A stretch of DNA of 64,000 nucleotides from Lasiosphaeria ovina (Eukaryota; Ascomycota; Sordariomycetes; Sordariales; Lasiosphaeriaceae), in assembly GCA_033439765.1 (NCBI GenBank), contig JAULSN010000002.1:2046001-2110000 (forward strand). Direction: 5' to 3'. The notes below the pieces were generated by a model. It was not told the origin of the DNA and searched no databases. It worked only from the letters and a program-made list of their open reading frames with translations. Shown piece after piece: positions 10,171 to 22,099 of the stretch; the stretch's first letter is position 1; every line of letters begins with the position of its first letter. The position numbers and the translations under genes are program-made.

Positions 10171-12158
10171 GCGTCCGGGTTCCGTGGGGAGGGCTAACGC
10201 CTGGGGGTTCCTTTTTGGGGTTGTGTCATAGACCAGCTCCGTTCCCCGCGGTCTAATTATGGCGACCCGGGGATTCGTCCAATGAGGAAAGGTATAGCAT
10301 TACCCTTGCAATTTTGATGATACTACGTTGTTGTCTATATACAGCTGTAATTCGGCGAGCGTTCTGTGGCACCCACTACTCACGCGGCTCCAACAATATC
10401 ACGAGCCCACAATTGTGTTTGACGGAGTCTCCTTCGCTACCTCAGTGCTTTTCCGGTCCAGAGCTCGGCATGTTCATCGACGGCTCGAGCGATGGTGTAC
10501 GATAGATCAAAGTCCTCGACACATTCTATTAGTTCGAAGAATGTTAGCTATTGGCGCAGGACTGTCTTGGGGTAGCCACAAGGGACTTGCCTTCGTTACC
10601 AAAGCCTTCTTCTTACTTGATTGTATCCTTCTGTAGTGCCTGTTTCTTGAACCGGGCAGTGTCTCTGGAATCTACGTATTCACAATACGGCAGCCCAGGG
10701 ACGAAGCACTTGTCAATCAGGCTGGCCTGAACGGCTTGGTTGATTCAATTGGGCCATAAGCCGTTAGAGTCAAATTCAGTGTCGCCGTTGACGGAATCCG
10801 AGGCGGGGATACCTGGATGGCTCAGGAATACCGCTCCGTGGAATACCCAGCGGAGGCAGGACATTGTTTGGAACCTGAGACATGCCGTTCATCCGTACGT
10901 CTACTGCGGATTCAAGGGGACGTGAGATGAGAAGTTCGGAGACGGACATTCGTGGACCGGATGGAGAAGATATCGAGGATTGCCACGATAGATTGCCCAC
11001 TTGTGCATGATCGCGGGGGCTGGAAACGCTCGGTACCGAACTAGGTCTTTCGTAATACAATTCCGAACTTTGCGATTAACTATATAGGTTGCTGAGATCG
11101 GTTAAGAGAGGTGGTACTCGGTACGTATAATCCTTTGTCCACCTTACGACGACTTCCGAAAGTATATTTATGATCTCGAGTACCCTACTTGCTTATGGAT
11201 CGCTCTGAGCATAATATTCTATAATCGAAATAGCATCCGTCGCCGCCTTATTATAGGCGTCTGTGTGGTATAGCGACGAAAACTAATTTATAACGATAAT
11301 AAGAGTCGCTATGAAGAGGAAATATCCGAGTAAAGGTTAGCGAGATATATAACTTAGAGGCTAGAGGCCGGCCCCGCCAACGAAACCGTGTTTTTAAGAG
11401 AGACGTGAGCTTGCATGACGAAAGAGTTCCTCTGTGGAAGATACCTCGCTTCTCTGGCTCTTTGCACTAATAGGATGGTCTGATATGATGCGACCACGCA
11501 CGCCTCGGAGTACTTGGCCATTGATGATTCATAGATTAGCATCTCCTTAGTCAGGCCAGAGCGCTGCTCTTGTAACTTCCAGTTGTACATCACGAAGAGC
11601 TGTCGTGTCAGGAGTATTATTGAGTGCAAGGAAAAAAGATCTGCGCGTAGGTCTGCAACAGCTCTATGTTTTGCGCAAAAGTTCCCCTCAGCAATTTCTA
11701 TGTCTATGCGTGGTCCTGAGCTGCCGCTGCTCCAGGGTGAGTCCGCGCGCAGATCCATCTAGCGCGTTCCAGCCCCATACGTGGTCATGTGACCCTGCAC
11801 GTGATGACGGATGGTCGGTGGAACCGTTCGCCAATGCCGTCAACACTAGGGGTTGAATAAAGTGTCAGAGGTGGGCAGCGATGTTATGTAGTCTGTGTGT
11901 GTTGTGTAAGGAAGGAAGGCTGTGGCCGTGGCCGTGGCCGTGGCCAGAGGGCTGGCTGGAAATACTGCCAGAGAGGTGGGGCTAGCCTCACACCTCTCAC
12001 ATAAAGCTGAGGCCATCGAGGAAGGATAAAGCAGACTATCCCTAGACCTAGGAGAGGAGTAGTGGGGCAGGCTTCAATATCATTATGTTCACATACCTAC
12101 CCACCTCGTATATCTTGTTCGTTCAGAGATCCCTTGCCGGCCCACAGCGCACCTGCCA
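10171..12158. other. Gene-poor stretch, no gene supported
   Basis: Mostly short, uninformative frames. A part around 11060-11350 is visibly AT-richer, which fits an old RIP-affected repeat. A minus-strand frame at 11354-11758 includes LTKEMLIYESSMAKYSEACV and could be a fragment of a protein gene, but I recognise nothing in it. Confidence 0.35.
11922..11946 (+). repeat. Hexanucleotide GTGGCC tandem repeat
   Basis: Four consecutive GTGGCC units lie within a non-coding stretch. Confidence 0.8.
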
Positions 12159-13102
12159 TTATAGGCAATCCCTAACTATATGCCAAAGGTGTTTAAGGTG
12201 CACTGACTTTCGAATAGCCAGGACTCCTTTAACCGGACCCATAAGGGGGGGTGGTGGCGCTACGGCGAATATAGTATCGCCCCTCTTGATGACGACAAAC
12301 GTCGGCTTGTAAAAAAGCCCCTGCGCCCTGAGTAAACCCTCCCAATTCAGCGGCACCGACGCGATGCTCACAATTACATAAGTTTTTTCCTTGCCGTACA
12401 TGCCGTACTCCCTTAGAACCACAGCCTCCTCCTCCCCGTAGCCCCAAAACATAACCGCGAGTTTATCACCAGGCCGGGCGCCCGACGTACACAGCCAGCA
12501 GTGCCATGCTCAGTCGAGTACAGGCTGAACTTGGCTTCCTTCACATGCGGCGCAATAGTATGCCTGATGTCATCAGGCAGTGGCTGTGCCTGAGTCTCTC
12601 TCCGTAATGGAGCCAGGGGATTTGCCGCCGAACCTTTTGCCTTAAATCCTATCAAGAGATCAAATCGACGTTGCGCTTCTCCATCGGGTAGTCTAGCAGT
12701 GTTATTGTCCAAGCAATTCCCTCCTAGCAATGTCTTCCACAGCGGCTCGATTCCGTCGACCGCCCACCACTCTGCCGATCTGCTTGCCTTGGCATGAACC
12801 TCCTGGGCGTCGGACAAAAATTCGCCGAGCGCTATTTGCCGCCTTCCATCCCTCTCAATCATCATACCCAGGGTGTCACCGAGCATTGCGCAGGGCGGAG
12901 CACCTAAGTCGAGAGATCCGAGCGAGAGGTCTTCGATAATCGCAGCTGTCAAGTCTCCATTCGTGGTCTCAGCATATGGCTGAAAGGGTTCGATGTCGTG
13001 GTCCACGATCGACTCTATGTTTCCTAGGAAAGAGGCATACGCGCCCAGCGCCCCTTCTATAGGGTTAATTTTTGGCTTGTTTTTGGGGCGCTCTTGAATC
13101 AT
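12159..13102 (-). pseudogene. Relic of an unidentified protein gene
   Basis: A 229-codon frame (13102-12413, opening ATG not confirmed) continues after a one-base frame change near 12470 as RPGDKLAVMFWGYGEEEAVV and then YVIVSIASVPLNWEGLLRAQ, finishing at 12159. The two pieces read as one protein. The segment with PGDKLAVMF before a G-Y-G resembles the strand-plus-glycine pattern of fungal caspase-like proteins, but that is a guess from pattern and no catalytic His/Cys pair is visible. It may be a two-exon gene, but I found no convincing splice junction, so relic is the safer call. Confidence 0.35.
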
Positions 13103-13494
13103 AGTTGCATTGAAGTACCTAAAACCTTTACCAACAGACGCTGTGCCTGACTGTGTTAGTAAGTCGGCCTAAAATCCGAGTGGCCGAGCTGCACCTGGTA
13201 TGAGCTGACAAACCCGACGAATGACGCACCAGTGCACGCAAAGAAAGCTGGTGACTTCGTAAGGGGGAAGTCGCTCAAGGCTGCGGACCCGACCATGTAC
13301 CAACCACATGGGGTATTCGGTCGACTGGGACTGCAGAGCTGCAGCAATATGGCAACACGACATAAAGCATCGGGATCTTGTCATCGGGTCCACGAATATA
13401 AAGATGATGGGGTATCCTGCTCAACTTGGCTTTCCCTCTCTCATCGCTGCCGAGTCAGACAAAGCATCACTTACTCTTCAGCCCACAACACCTT

Positions 13495-14291
13495 CACATA
13501 AACCGCGAATCTTCATCCTCGTCTTCAAGCATTGAGGTCCGCCGTGCCGATCTGGAATCCGTCCCCTCCCTCACCACCGCCTTCGCCGGCCAAGACGCCG
13601 TCCTCGTCACCGTCGGCTACGCCGGCATCGCCAAGCAGAACACCCTAGTCGACGCCGCCATCGCCGCCGGCGTCTAGCGCTTCATCCCCTTGGAATTCGG
13701 CCACCAAACCGACCGCCTCACAGGCACTCTTGCCGCGCTCCTCGCCGGCAAGACCAAGACGCGCGAATACCTAATCGAGCAGACCAAGGCGCACCCGTAT
13801 TCACTGGCATCGCGACGAGTCCGTTCCTCGACTGGGGCCTCGCCTACGCTATCTGGGGCATCAGTCTCAAGGACAAGACAGCGCACATCCTGGACTCGGG
13901 GAACGAGCTGGTGTCGAAGTCGACGCTAGAGTTCGTGGGACAGGCGGTCGCGGCTGTGCTGACGCATGAGGAGCAGACGGCGAATCGGTATATTGATGCG
14001 GTGGTTGAGTTCACCGTGTCGCAGAATGGGATCGTGAGGCTCCTTGAGGAGACCGGGGCAAAGTTTACGATTACGCGTGGGAGTACAGAGGAGTTGCAGA
14101 AGCGGGGCGAGGAGAAGATTTTGAAGGGGGATTATCATACTTGGTTTGGGGATTTTTTGTTGGCGTGGAATTTTAAGGATGGGGCGAATGTTGCGGTTAA
14201 GGATGAAGACTTGTCGAATGAGGAACTTGGGCTCAAGGGGAAGACGGTCCAGGAGAGAGTTAGGGAGTATGTCCAGAGCAGGAGCGCATGA
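13495..14291 (+). pseudogene. NmrA-like / isoflavone-reductase-like family pseudogene
   Basis: The family consists of NAD(P)-binding atypical short-chain dehydrogenases. Visible blocks are SIEVRRADLESVPSLTTAF, GQDAVLVTVGYAGIAKQNTL, an in-frame TAG, RFIPLEFGHQTDR, then after a +1 shift near 13798 FTGIATSPFLDWGLAYAIWG, and a continuous C-terminal part to 14291 (SKSTLEFVGQAVAAVLTHEE onward). The N-terminal glycine-rich nucleotide-binding motif, which belongs upstream of SIEVRR, is missing. One stop, one frameshift and a missing cofactor site indicate a dead gene. The stop falls in a position that family members usually fill with K or W before RFIP. Confidence 0.8.
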
Positions 14292-14394
14292 GCACTTGGT
14301 GGTGGACCGAAGGAGTGCAGTTAATAGATCTCAACAGGGTCACGCTTAATTCAGTAGACACGTTCTTTTACAGCCCAATACATCACTTTCAACT

Positions 14395-16107
14395 TCACAC
14401 CACAACCTCCTCCAAGCCCAACAAAACATCAAACGCCAACTTCTGCACATCCTCCCTGACACCCACTCCACCACCCCCCTCCTCCCCCTCCCCCTCCCCC
14501 TCCCCCTTCCTAGCCCCCTGCGCGCCATACTCCAAACAAACCCTCACGGCCTCCGCATACCTCCCCCCACACAAGGCCCTCAACTTCTCCCCCTCATCCA
14601 TCAACCTCTGATGCCACTTCCCATGGTCCTCCTCATACTTCTTCGACCAGGTAAACGTCTCCAGCGACTTCCACGTGCCAATCTCCAGCAGCACACACCC
14701 AAGCGAATAGACATCATGTTTGCGCTGAAAGTGCTCCACACGTTTCATCTTGCCGCTGCTGGCGAGGTACGACGGGGACCAGTACAGCCTCTGCTGCGCC
14801 AGCGTCTGACTGATAGCTTTCTTGTCCTGAAAAGCAGTCGACGTGTCGACCTCGTCGCGGGCGTGCCCGAAGCCGACGATGAAGGGCTGGTCGATGCGAA
14901 CGCCCTGGTACGTGGTCATTGACGGCTGGGTGGTGCGAGAGGTGATTTCGGTGGTCACCGCAGACGGCTGGATGAAGAGGATGTTGTGGGAGCGGAAGTC
15001 GTGGTGCACCCAGTCGGACGAGTGGTAAAGGACCATGGCCCGGCAGAGTTTGCGGGCTATGTCGAGACGGACATCGAGTGGAGGGGGCAGGACGACCTGT
15101 TTGGGCTGGAGGAGCTGCCCGAGCGAGTGGACCTTGAGGTTATGGGTTCCGGGAAGGGTGGAAGGAGTAGTAGTAGCTGCGATGATGGGGTCCTGGGGGA
15201 GCCGATATGCCAATGCGTACCGCCATTTGTCGTGTCGTTTGGCAAACTCTTCGAGGTAGCCGGCGCAAGGTAGGAGGAGCAGCTCGGGTCGTTGGACGTT
15301 GGCTAGTAGACCGGAGCTCCTGCTGACGCGGTCTGCTACATCGGCACTCGGTTCCATCCATGGAAGCCAATCCACGACGAGAACATGGCCAGGTGTGCTG
15401 GACGGTATTGCGAGGTACCGGTCAGGAGTCGCCTTTCCCACAGGCTTCCCTTCCATGTTGAGTGACTGGAGGTCCAACTTGTTGCCCAATACGATACCGC
15501 CCACGCCACAAACAGAATGCTTCCATCGGACCTGGGATTCCAGAAATGCATTGCTAGTGGGTGCTGTCTGCTGCGGAGCCTCCTCGTCTGTCGCGCAAAT
15601 AGTGGCCGGCAGAACGGTATCAAGGAACCTCTGGATGGACACCGGGAGGACCTTCTCAAGGCTCTCGTTGTAATCGGCAAGATGGACCAGGGCTTCTTCA
15701 TATGCCGCCTTGTCGCGGATTGACCAAGGGACTCTGTCACGTATTCTCATCTGGCTGACGCCACCGCTGATATTTCCCGCAGGAGAAGAGTATTTCCGGT
15801 CTGCCTTTTCCGCCCTCTCCAGCAACAGCGCGATCGCCCGGAGCGTCCCTTCTACCCCTCGGCGGCGAAATTCATCATGCTCCATGTACCGTCGCAGAGC
15901 GTCAGCTTTGGGATCGTCGTTGCTGTGAAATGCTGGCAAACCCAAGGCCGCGCAAACGTTGACAAACCGCTCCCGCTGATGGAACATGCGCCACCGCAAC
16001 ACGGTAAAGTCGTTGTTGGCGTCCTTGACTGCGAGGCAGACCTTGTAACCCTCCAGGCAAACGTTGAAAAGACCCAGGAGGCCCAGTGCGCTAACTGGGT
16101 CTGCCAT
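14395..16107 (-). CDS. HeLo domain-pseudokinase protein (putative cell-death effector)
   Basis: A single exon encodes 570 aa from the ATG at 16107. The N-terminus (MADPVSALGLLGLFNVCLEG onward, about residues 1-200) is a HeLo-type helical domain like that of HET-S and related fungal proteins, where it inserts into membranes and kills cells. Residues about 290-530 are kinase-like: catalytic-loop equivalent HHDFRSHN at 368-375, then VGFGHAR at 411-417 in place of the Mg-binding DFG, and KHDVYSLGCVLLEIG at 463-477. No glycine loop is evident. The lost Asp argues for a pseudokinase. Near residues 534-548 there is a Gly/Glu-rich run encoded by a CCCCCT-type repeat. It is divergently arranged with the kinase-ankyrin gene, and a MITE lies only 85 bp upstream of its ATG. 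Function is inferred from architecture. Confidence 0.85.
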   Translation of the reverse strand: MADPVSALGLLGLFNVCLEGYKVCLAVKDANNDFTVLRWRMFHQRERFVNVCAALGLPAFHSNDDPKADALRRYMEHDEFRRRGVEGTLRAIALLLERAEKADRKYSSPAGNISGGVSQMRIRDRVPWSIRDKAAYEEALVHLADYNESLEKVLPVSIQRFLDTVLPATICATDEEAPQQTAPTSNAFLESQVRWKHSVCGVGGIVLGNKLDLQSLNMEGKPVGKATPDRYLAIPSSTPGHVLVVDWLPWMEPSADVADRVSRSSGLLANVQRPELLLLPCAGYLEEFAKRHDKWRYALAYRLPQDPIIAATTTPSTLPGTHNLKVHSLGQLLQPKQVVLPPPLDVRLDIARKLCRAMVLYHSSDWVHHDFRSHNILFIQPSAVTTEITSRTTQPSMTTYQGVRIDQPFIVGFGHARDEVDTSTAFQDKKAISQTLAQQRLYWSPSYLASSGKMKRVEHFQRKHDVYSLGCVLLEIGTWKSLETFTWSKKYEEDHGKWHQRLMDEGEKLRALCGGRYAEAVRVCLEYGAQGARKGEGEGEGEEGGGGVGVREDVQKLAFDVLLGLEEVVV

Positions 16108-16192
16108 GGCGAACCGGTGATTGATGCCTACCCGAAGGTGCTTGATGGCGAATTGGTTAGCACACGTGAACGATATTTCAGAGATATAGGTA

Positions 16193-16426
16193 CGTCATTC
16201 CAAGGTTATTTTAGCAAATTGGTGACTTACTCAACGCCTACAAGCTCCCTGCGAATGCCTATATCAACTGTTAGAAAGATTTATCAGTTGTTAGATATAC
16301 CTTTTAATACGTAGTAAAGGCGTCTCTAATACCTCTTAATTACTCTAGGTTCGATCTTTTAGGCGTTTTGCACAGAGTGAGATGGCCTAGAGGTACCTAT
16401 TTTATTAAAATGAACGTAGAATGGTG
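16193..16426 (+). repeat. MITE copy 1 (about 235 bp, TIR-bounded)
   Basis: It begins CGTCATTCCAAGGTTATTTT and ends with an imperfect inverse of that sequence, preceded by TA (16191-16192) and followed by TG (probably mutated TA). Its interior, including TCGATCTTTTAGGCGTTTTG, recurs at 22100-22335. It has more T and A than copy 2 at matching sites. Confidence 0.8.
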
Positions 16427-16808
16427 TGTTTTAGAGATCTGTCACTTCCCTAAAATCCCGGCGACCCTCAGATATCCGAGAGCTGAACTTTGCTTAGATA
16501 ATTAAGCGCGAGCCTTGCGAAATAATACTCCTGGTTTTCGTTAGATTGGAACTCTGCATGACGCCCTTAAGGGGCTCGCTGATTTGTGATTGCTCCCTTG
16601 ATACAGGAGAGATGCGGGCCACTATTTCAGCTGGCCTTGGCGCATGAGTCTAGATGTCCATCGTTAGGCCGCCTCCTGAGGGGTTATCCAACAGGGCAAA
16701 CATTCGTTTTGCAAAACACCTCGGGATATATCATGCCTGATCTCCCTTCGAATTTTTAGCACATCTAGCTCTCAGTTTCGTTGCATATAGTCTCAAAGAT
16801 AGAATAAC

Positions 16809-19800
16809 ATGAGCGCCACGGATTTTGACTTCAGCGACACAGGAGGAGGAGCGGATAGCCCGACGGCTAATTTCATCCACAATGTCGGATGGGTGGTCTC
16901 TAAACACCGCGAGAACTTAGACGAGGCATGGAAGACTGCTTGTGCCGTTTGTGTCCCATTTGGTTTCCCCTTTCCAAGGCCTCTACTAATCCGAGAAGCA
17001 CACATGGGCCGCTGCATTGAAAAGGTTCTCTCCCAGAGAAACAGCAATTTGTGACCACTGGCAACCACCGGCTCAAGCCGGTGCTTCTTCGACGTCAAAT
17101 GCCACGACGAGCCAGCGGACCGTTCGTCCCCAGGACGATGCGCGGTCCACAAATAGCTCCGCGCGCAATATGGGGGCGGTGTTCGACATTCGCAGCTCGG
17201 CGAGCAATCCTGCTGGTACTGTAACTGGAACTTCCGAGTCGTCTTCAAACCACGAGACCGACCGCAACCTGAGTCGATTAACCCGAGGTCCCCCAGTCAC
17301 AGGGGAGCGTCCATGCGAAGAGTGTAGCGGGACTGATCCCATTTCCTTCCCGTACGTATCGGAGCCCGCACCGCTTGCGATCCTCATGTTTCTCGAGGCA
17401 CTTCACAACCACAAGGAGCTGTCATTCACCCCAATGGCTCCTGCACACACGTCAGCCCGCCCCGACTACCTCAGCCATGGCATCTCCTTCAAGGTCACGC
17501 ACGTGCCGTGGCAGCAGGTTCGGGTGGACACCGGTGGTCGCGTGTTGACGGATGCCGTTTACAAGAGGCTCAACCGTCGTGGCTCCCGATCGGCATGGCT
17601 TGAGTTCATGAAGGATCTCGTTGTCACCCACCACATGTCGTACCACGTCTCGCCACAGCATAGGCGGAACGTTGTGAGCCTCTTGGGGCTGGGTTTTGAG
17701 ACAGTGAGCGACGGCGTGGACCAAGATCCGGCACTCGCCCCGGTGATTGCGCTCGAGTATGCTCCGTTCGGGACCCTTGCCGAATTGTACTCCTCGTCGT
17801 CGTTCCTGGCTTCCTATCAGAAAAAGTTATGGATCCTTTCCGACATCGCCGATGGGCTGCAGGCACTGCATCTCTCGAGTGTGGTCCACGGTGACGTCAA
17901 GCCGGAGAATATTCTCATTTTCCCCGACAAGGACCGCGGAATCAAGGCCAAAATCAGCGATTTTGGTTACTCCATGATCGACCCCGCCGCAGGCCCAGAA
18001 TTTCAGACTCTTCCAGGTTATTCAACCGTGTACGCAGCTCCAGAAGCAGTCAGACCGATTCGAGTGGATGAGCTGGAGTATACCGATGTTTATTCCTTCG
18101 GAATCGTCATGTGGCAAACCCTCCTCGGCGGCACTATGCCGTTCTTTGTCCCTCGCTGCCCAGGCCGGCTGCCACTGACACATAAAGAAATCAAAAACCT
18201 AAAGGCAGGCCGAAATCAGGAGGTGGCGAGCCTGTACGGAATTAGAATAAGCGAGGAGGGCTTCTTACGTTTGAACCAAGTCGGTCGGCCACAGTCTGAT
18301 GCCAGATCCCAAGAGCCACCAGATGATGCGGTCAACGAGCTACTGCTCACCATGGCAATGGACACCCTGAAACCGATGACAGATCCAGCGGGCGACACGC
18401 TGACGATTCCTCGCGCTGAGATCTCGGTACTCCTCTCCGCGCTCCGGATTGCCTTGAGCAGTCGCCCATTTGATAGAAGCCTTGCCGCCCTTCGAATTCT
18501 TCTCGGGCAGCCGAACATGAGGGAGCTCATATCCATTTCCAAGATAAAATGGGAAGCCAAGGTGTCCCAAGCTCTCATGACATCCGTCCAGTTTTCGACA
18601 GCCACGACTCGCTCGCGTGAGCTTTATTCGTCCATGTTCGAGAGGTTCTTCATTGTCCTCCAACGTAGCCCCAAGAACACGGATCTGGCTCAGCTGGGTC
18701 ATCTGGACACCGTCCTCGCCCGTCGTCTCTCGCATATTCTCTTGGAGTACAACCTCTTCCGGTTCCTCTCCGGCGACCAGTCGGCCACGACACGGCAAGC
18801 AATCCTGCAGTACCTCGCGCTAACAAGCTCTTCCGGGAATGCAAGCGTGTGCTCCACCGGTCTCGCCATCCATCAACTCCTCGGTGCGAAGATGGAGATA
18901 CCCCTTTTCTACTCCATGGGATCGGCGAAAGACCTGTTGAATGAAGACGTCACGCTCTCGCGGTATGAGCACGAACCGCAGCTCGAATTCCAAGCTCAAG
19001 TCAAAAAGGCCCGCATCCAGATCTCGCAGAGATGCTTTGACGCCGAGCAGAACCTCGTGCTGGCACATGTCCTTCTCAAACATGACGTAAGCCCCATCGA
19101 CGTCAACTGCCAAAACGCGGATGGCGACACAGTGCTGCATATAGCCGTTCGGTCTGGTAATGAACCCCTTGCCTTTAACCTGGTTCAGGACCATGGAGCC
19201 TCCGTTTCGGTAAGGAATAACCTTGACGAGGAACCGATTCATTGGTTACATCGCTTCGAGGCCCAATTTGTTGGAGGGATGGCCGTGATGCTGGCTGAAG
19301 CCGGAGCAAATATCGAAGCCCGGGCCCAGGCTCAGTTCGGCGACCCTGATGATGTCTTGGATTTTTCCATCACTTCTGGACGTCTCTTCTCAACGCCTCT
19401 GCTGCGAGCTATCCAGGCCCGCAACGTTGCGGCAGTAGCAGCCCTCGTAGCTCTCGGGGCGGAGGTCGGGAGAGGACCACTGACAGCATATGACTCGTTC
19501 GAGCTTTGTCCGGTCGGGGTTGCAGCTGCGATGCTGGAACACGAGTGTCTGGAAGTGCTTCTGGCGGAGTGGGAGCCTAACCCCTCAGACGACCCAGACG
19601 GGAGCGAGACAGCCTATCTCTGGGAGCTCGCCATCGCCGGATTCAACCGTATGGACGTCGTCAAGCTTCACGGAGACGAGTACGGCGATCGGATCAAGAA
19701 CACCGTGATGGTTCTGGCCGAGCACATAGGACCGTGCTATCTTGTTCGCAAGCAGCGATCGAGTCTCGACTACATTGTGGATGGCGGAGACTTGGCATGG

Positions 19801-21957
19801 GTTAAAGCGATCCTTGAAAGCCACCACGACGATCCAGCGAGAGCAATCCTCGGAGAGCTCCAGCTTGGACTTGGCCGCGCGGTCTGTCACGGCCACAAGG
19901 AGATCGCTAGGAAAATCAGGAGCTTTGGAGCCCTGCCGTTGCTGCCCGAGAAATGGGCCACGAGCCGATTTGCATTAGGACGCCCAGGACCCTGGTCCCG
20001 GAATCTCGTAGTGCGTCTCAACAAGGAAACGTGGGAGGCTGGCGGGTCTTTGTACAAGACTCAGTGTTGTTTTCATTTCTGCGCCACCGCAGGGGCGAAT
20101 GCGGTATCTGAAGCTTCCGACATGCTCACCGCTCCAGTGTTGAACCCCGACTTGAAACCAGATCTCTCCAAAGAACTGGACCCTACGTTGGAAATGTATT
20201 TGTCAGCCCGCGAGGATTTGTGGACGCAGCCGCGACTTGACAGGCCGGACGAAGAGGGTAATACGCCGTTGTACTTGGCCTTGGCCAATGGAGAATTCGG
20301 GCTTGCGCAGCTTTTCGTGCAGCACGGCGCGTCCTGGTATGGTGATGGATGGTCGATTCCGGCACAGCTGTTTGAGGACGTAATGCCCATCCTCGGGGCA
20401 CAAATCGAGTTCCTGCTGAAAACATGTGGTGCATCGATGCCGTTACGGTTGAAGAGGCGCGTGTTTGACCGACTGTATGCTCAGCCGCACGACTTGCTGG
20501 ACAAGGAAACCGAGATCATTCGATGGCCAACTGAGAGTCAGACAATTTTGACAGCAATCGCCGAGGTTTGCGCCTACCTTGATGAACCCGGAAAGCTGAG
20601 ATTGTGGAGCCTGGTCCTGCCACATTTCCCAGACGCGCCTTCCCTTCTCGCCGGGTCAGAGGGCACTCCAGGAAGGAGCAGAAAGGACCCACTGGGCATC
20701 GCCATTGAGAACGCAGACGTGATCAGCTTTTGTCAAATTTTGGAAGCGCTGAAGAGGGCTTCCGTCTTCCCTGCGTATTCAGCCATGGACCAGGCGAGAG
20801 ATCTCCTCCTGGACGAGCCACCACCAAGAATTGCAGACAACCCTATCAAAGGCCGCATTCTCACCTACCGGCAGAGTCTCAGCAAGATCATTGAGCGGTT
20901 GCTGGGTGCTGGCGACAAATGCAGAACGGGGCGGTCTGACATCCCGGCCAAGATACTGGAGAGGCTCCGGAGCGAATTCCCCATTCTCACCACTAGATAC
21001 GAGCAACGTGGTATCAGCAACGAGGGGCCGAGAGACGAGTTCAAGAAAGAAACGGAGGCCTTCTGCAATGCCTTGCTGGGGTCTCTGCGGTGCTCTCCAC
21101 GCAGCACAGGCTGGAACACAAAGGCAGATGCTGCCGAATTGGAGCGCGAAATCACAAAGTTGCTGTCGCCTTATTTCAAAGCCAAGCTTGGGCCAAACAC
21201 CACCGCCACGGTCGAATTCCTACCGCATAGTAAACCGACTGCTACGAGAGGTAACGAGAAGTCCACGCATGGCCCTGGCCTTGACGCCGTAGCCCTGGTC
21301 AACTGGGACCTGTATCGCAAGGTTCGCCTCATTGAGAACATGGTTACCAAGTCCGCACAGGGGGCTCTGCCGATGCTCGACGAGCTGGAAATCTTGATTT
21401 TGGCGAGCCTCGGGTTCGGGAATGGCTCCTCACAAGTTCCCATCCCCAGTTCCGATCTGCTTATATCTCGAACCCTGGAGCTTGGTTATGCTTCTCGGCC
21501 GGCATATCACAGACCGATAGTTTACCCTCCAGACCCGCGGTATTACACGCGCCCAAACCCCTCTCAACTTTCGCCCATCGCTGCATCCTTCCAGTCGCAG
21601 AGATCAAAGCTGCTTTTCATCCAAGTTCTCCGCCAGATAGTCCCCACAACCAAATCGGTCCCTGAAGCGAAAACTACCGTTGATATCAGGGAGTTGTTGC
21701 TTAGCCACGTCGACGACCTTATCGACCTCGGTGATGCTGTCCCCCTTCCATCAATGAGGCATCCGCTGTTTGGGCGGTACAGGACTGAGACCGGATACAT
21801 GGACCTTCCCATCGGGGCGTACTCAGAGGGGGCACGCCGGCTTAGAAACAGATGGGCAGCAGAGTATCAAAGAGTGGGGATGGAGCTCCCTGAGGAGCTG
21901 AGGGAACTGGAGCTGGACTCGGATGACGAAGATGACTCTGCATACATCGGTTTGTAA
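16809..21957 (+). CDS. Protein kinase-ankyrin repeat protein
   Basis: Two exons: 16809-16946 and 16999-21957, about 1698 aa. The start is the ATG at 16809 (MSATDFDFSDTGGG). I place a 52-bp intron (GTTTGT donor, CTACTAAT branch site, AG at 16998) to join it in phase with the long frame. Residues about 200-450 are a protein kinase domain: HGDVKPEN catalytic loop near 343-350, SDFG near 366-369, YAAPEA near 391-396 and DVYSFGIVMW after it, so Asp/Asn/DFG are all present. A VYKRL near 235 may supply the ATP-contact Lys. Ankyrin-like repeats follow, for example NADGDTVLHIAVRSGN and DEEGNTPLYLALANGEFGLA with long divergent spacers. The tail is acidic (ELDSDDEDDSAY). It is divergent from the HeLo-pseudokinase gene. 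Confidence 0.87.
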
Positions 21958-22099
21958 TGGCACTTCATCATACTTGGTCACTGTACAGAGCCACCTTCTC
22001 CATGGTTCAGCTTATCACATAGTCTGAGTGTTCCTCACACTCATATTCTCAATCATTTACAGTCTGCGGTTCGGATAGAAACCACAGTGACTCCAAGTA

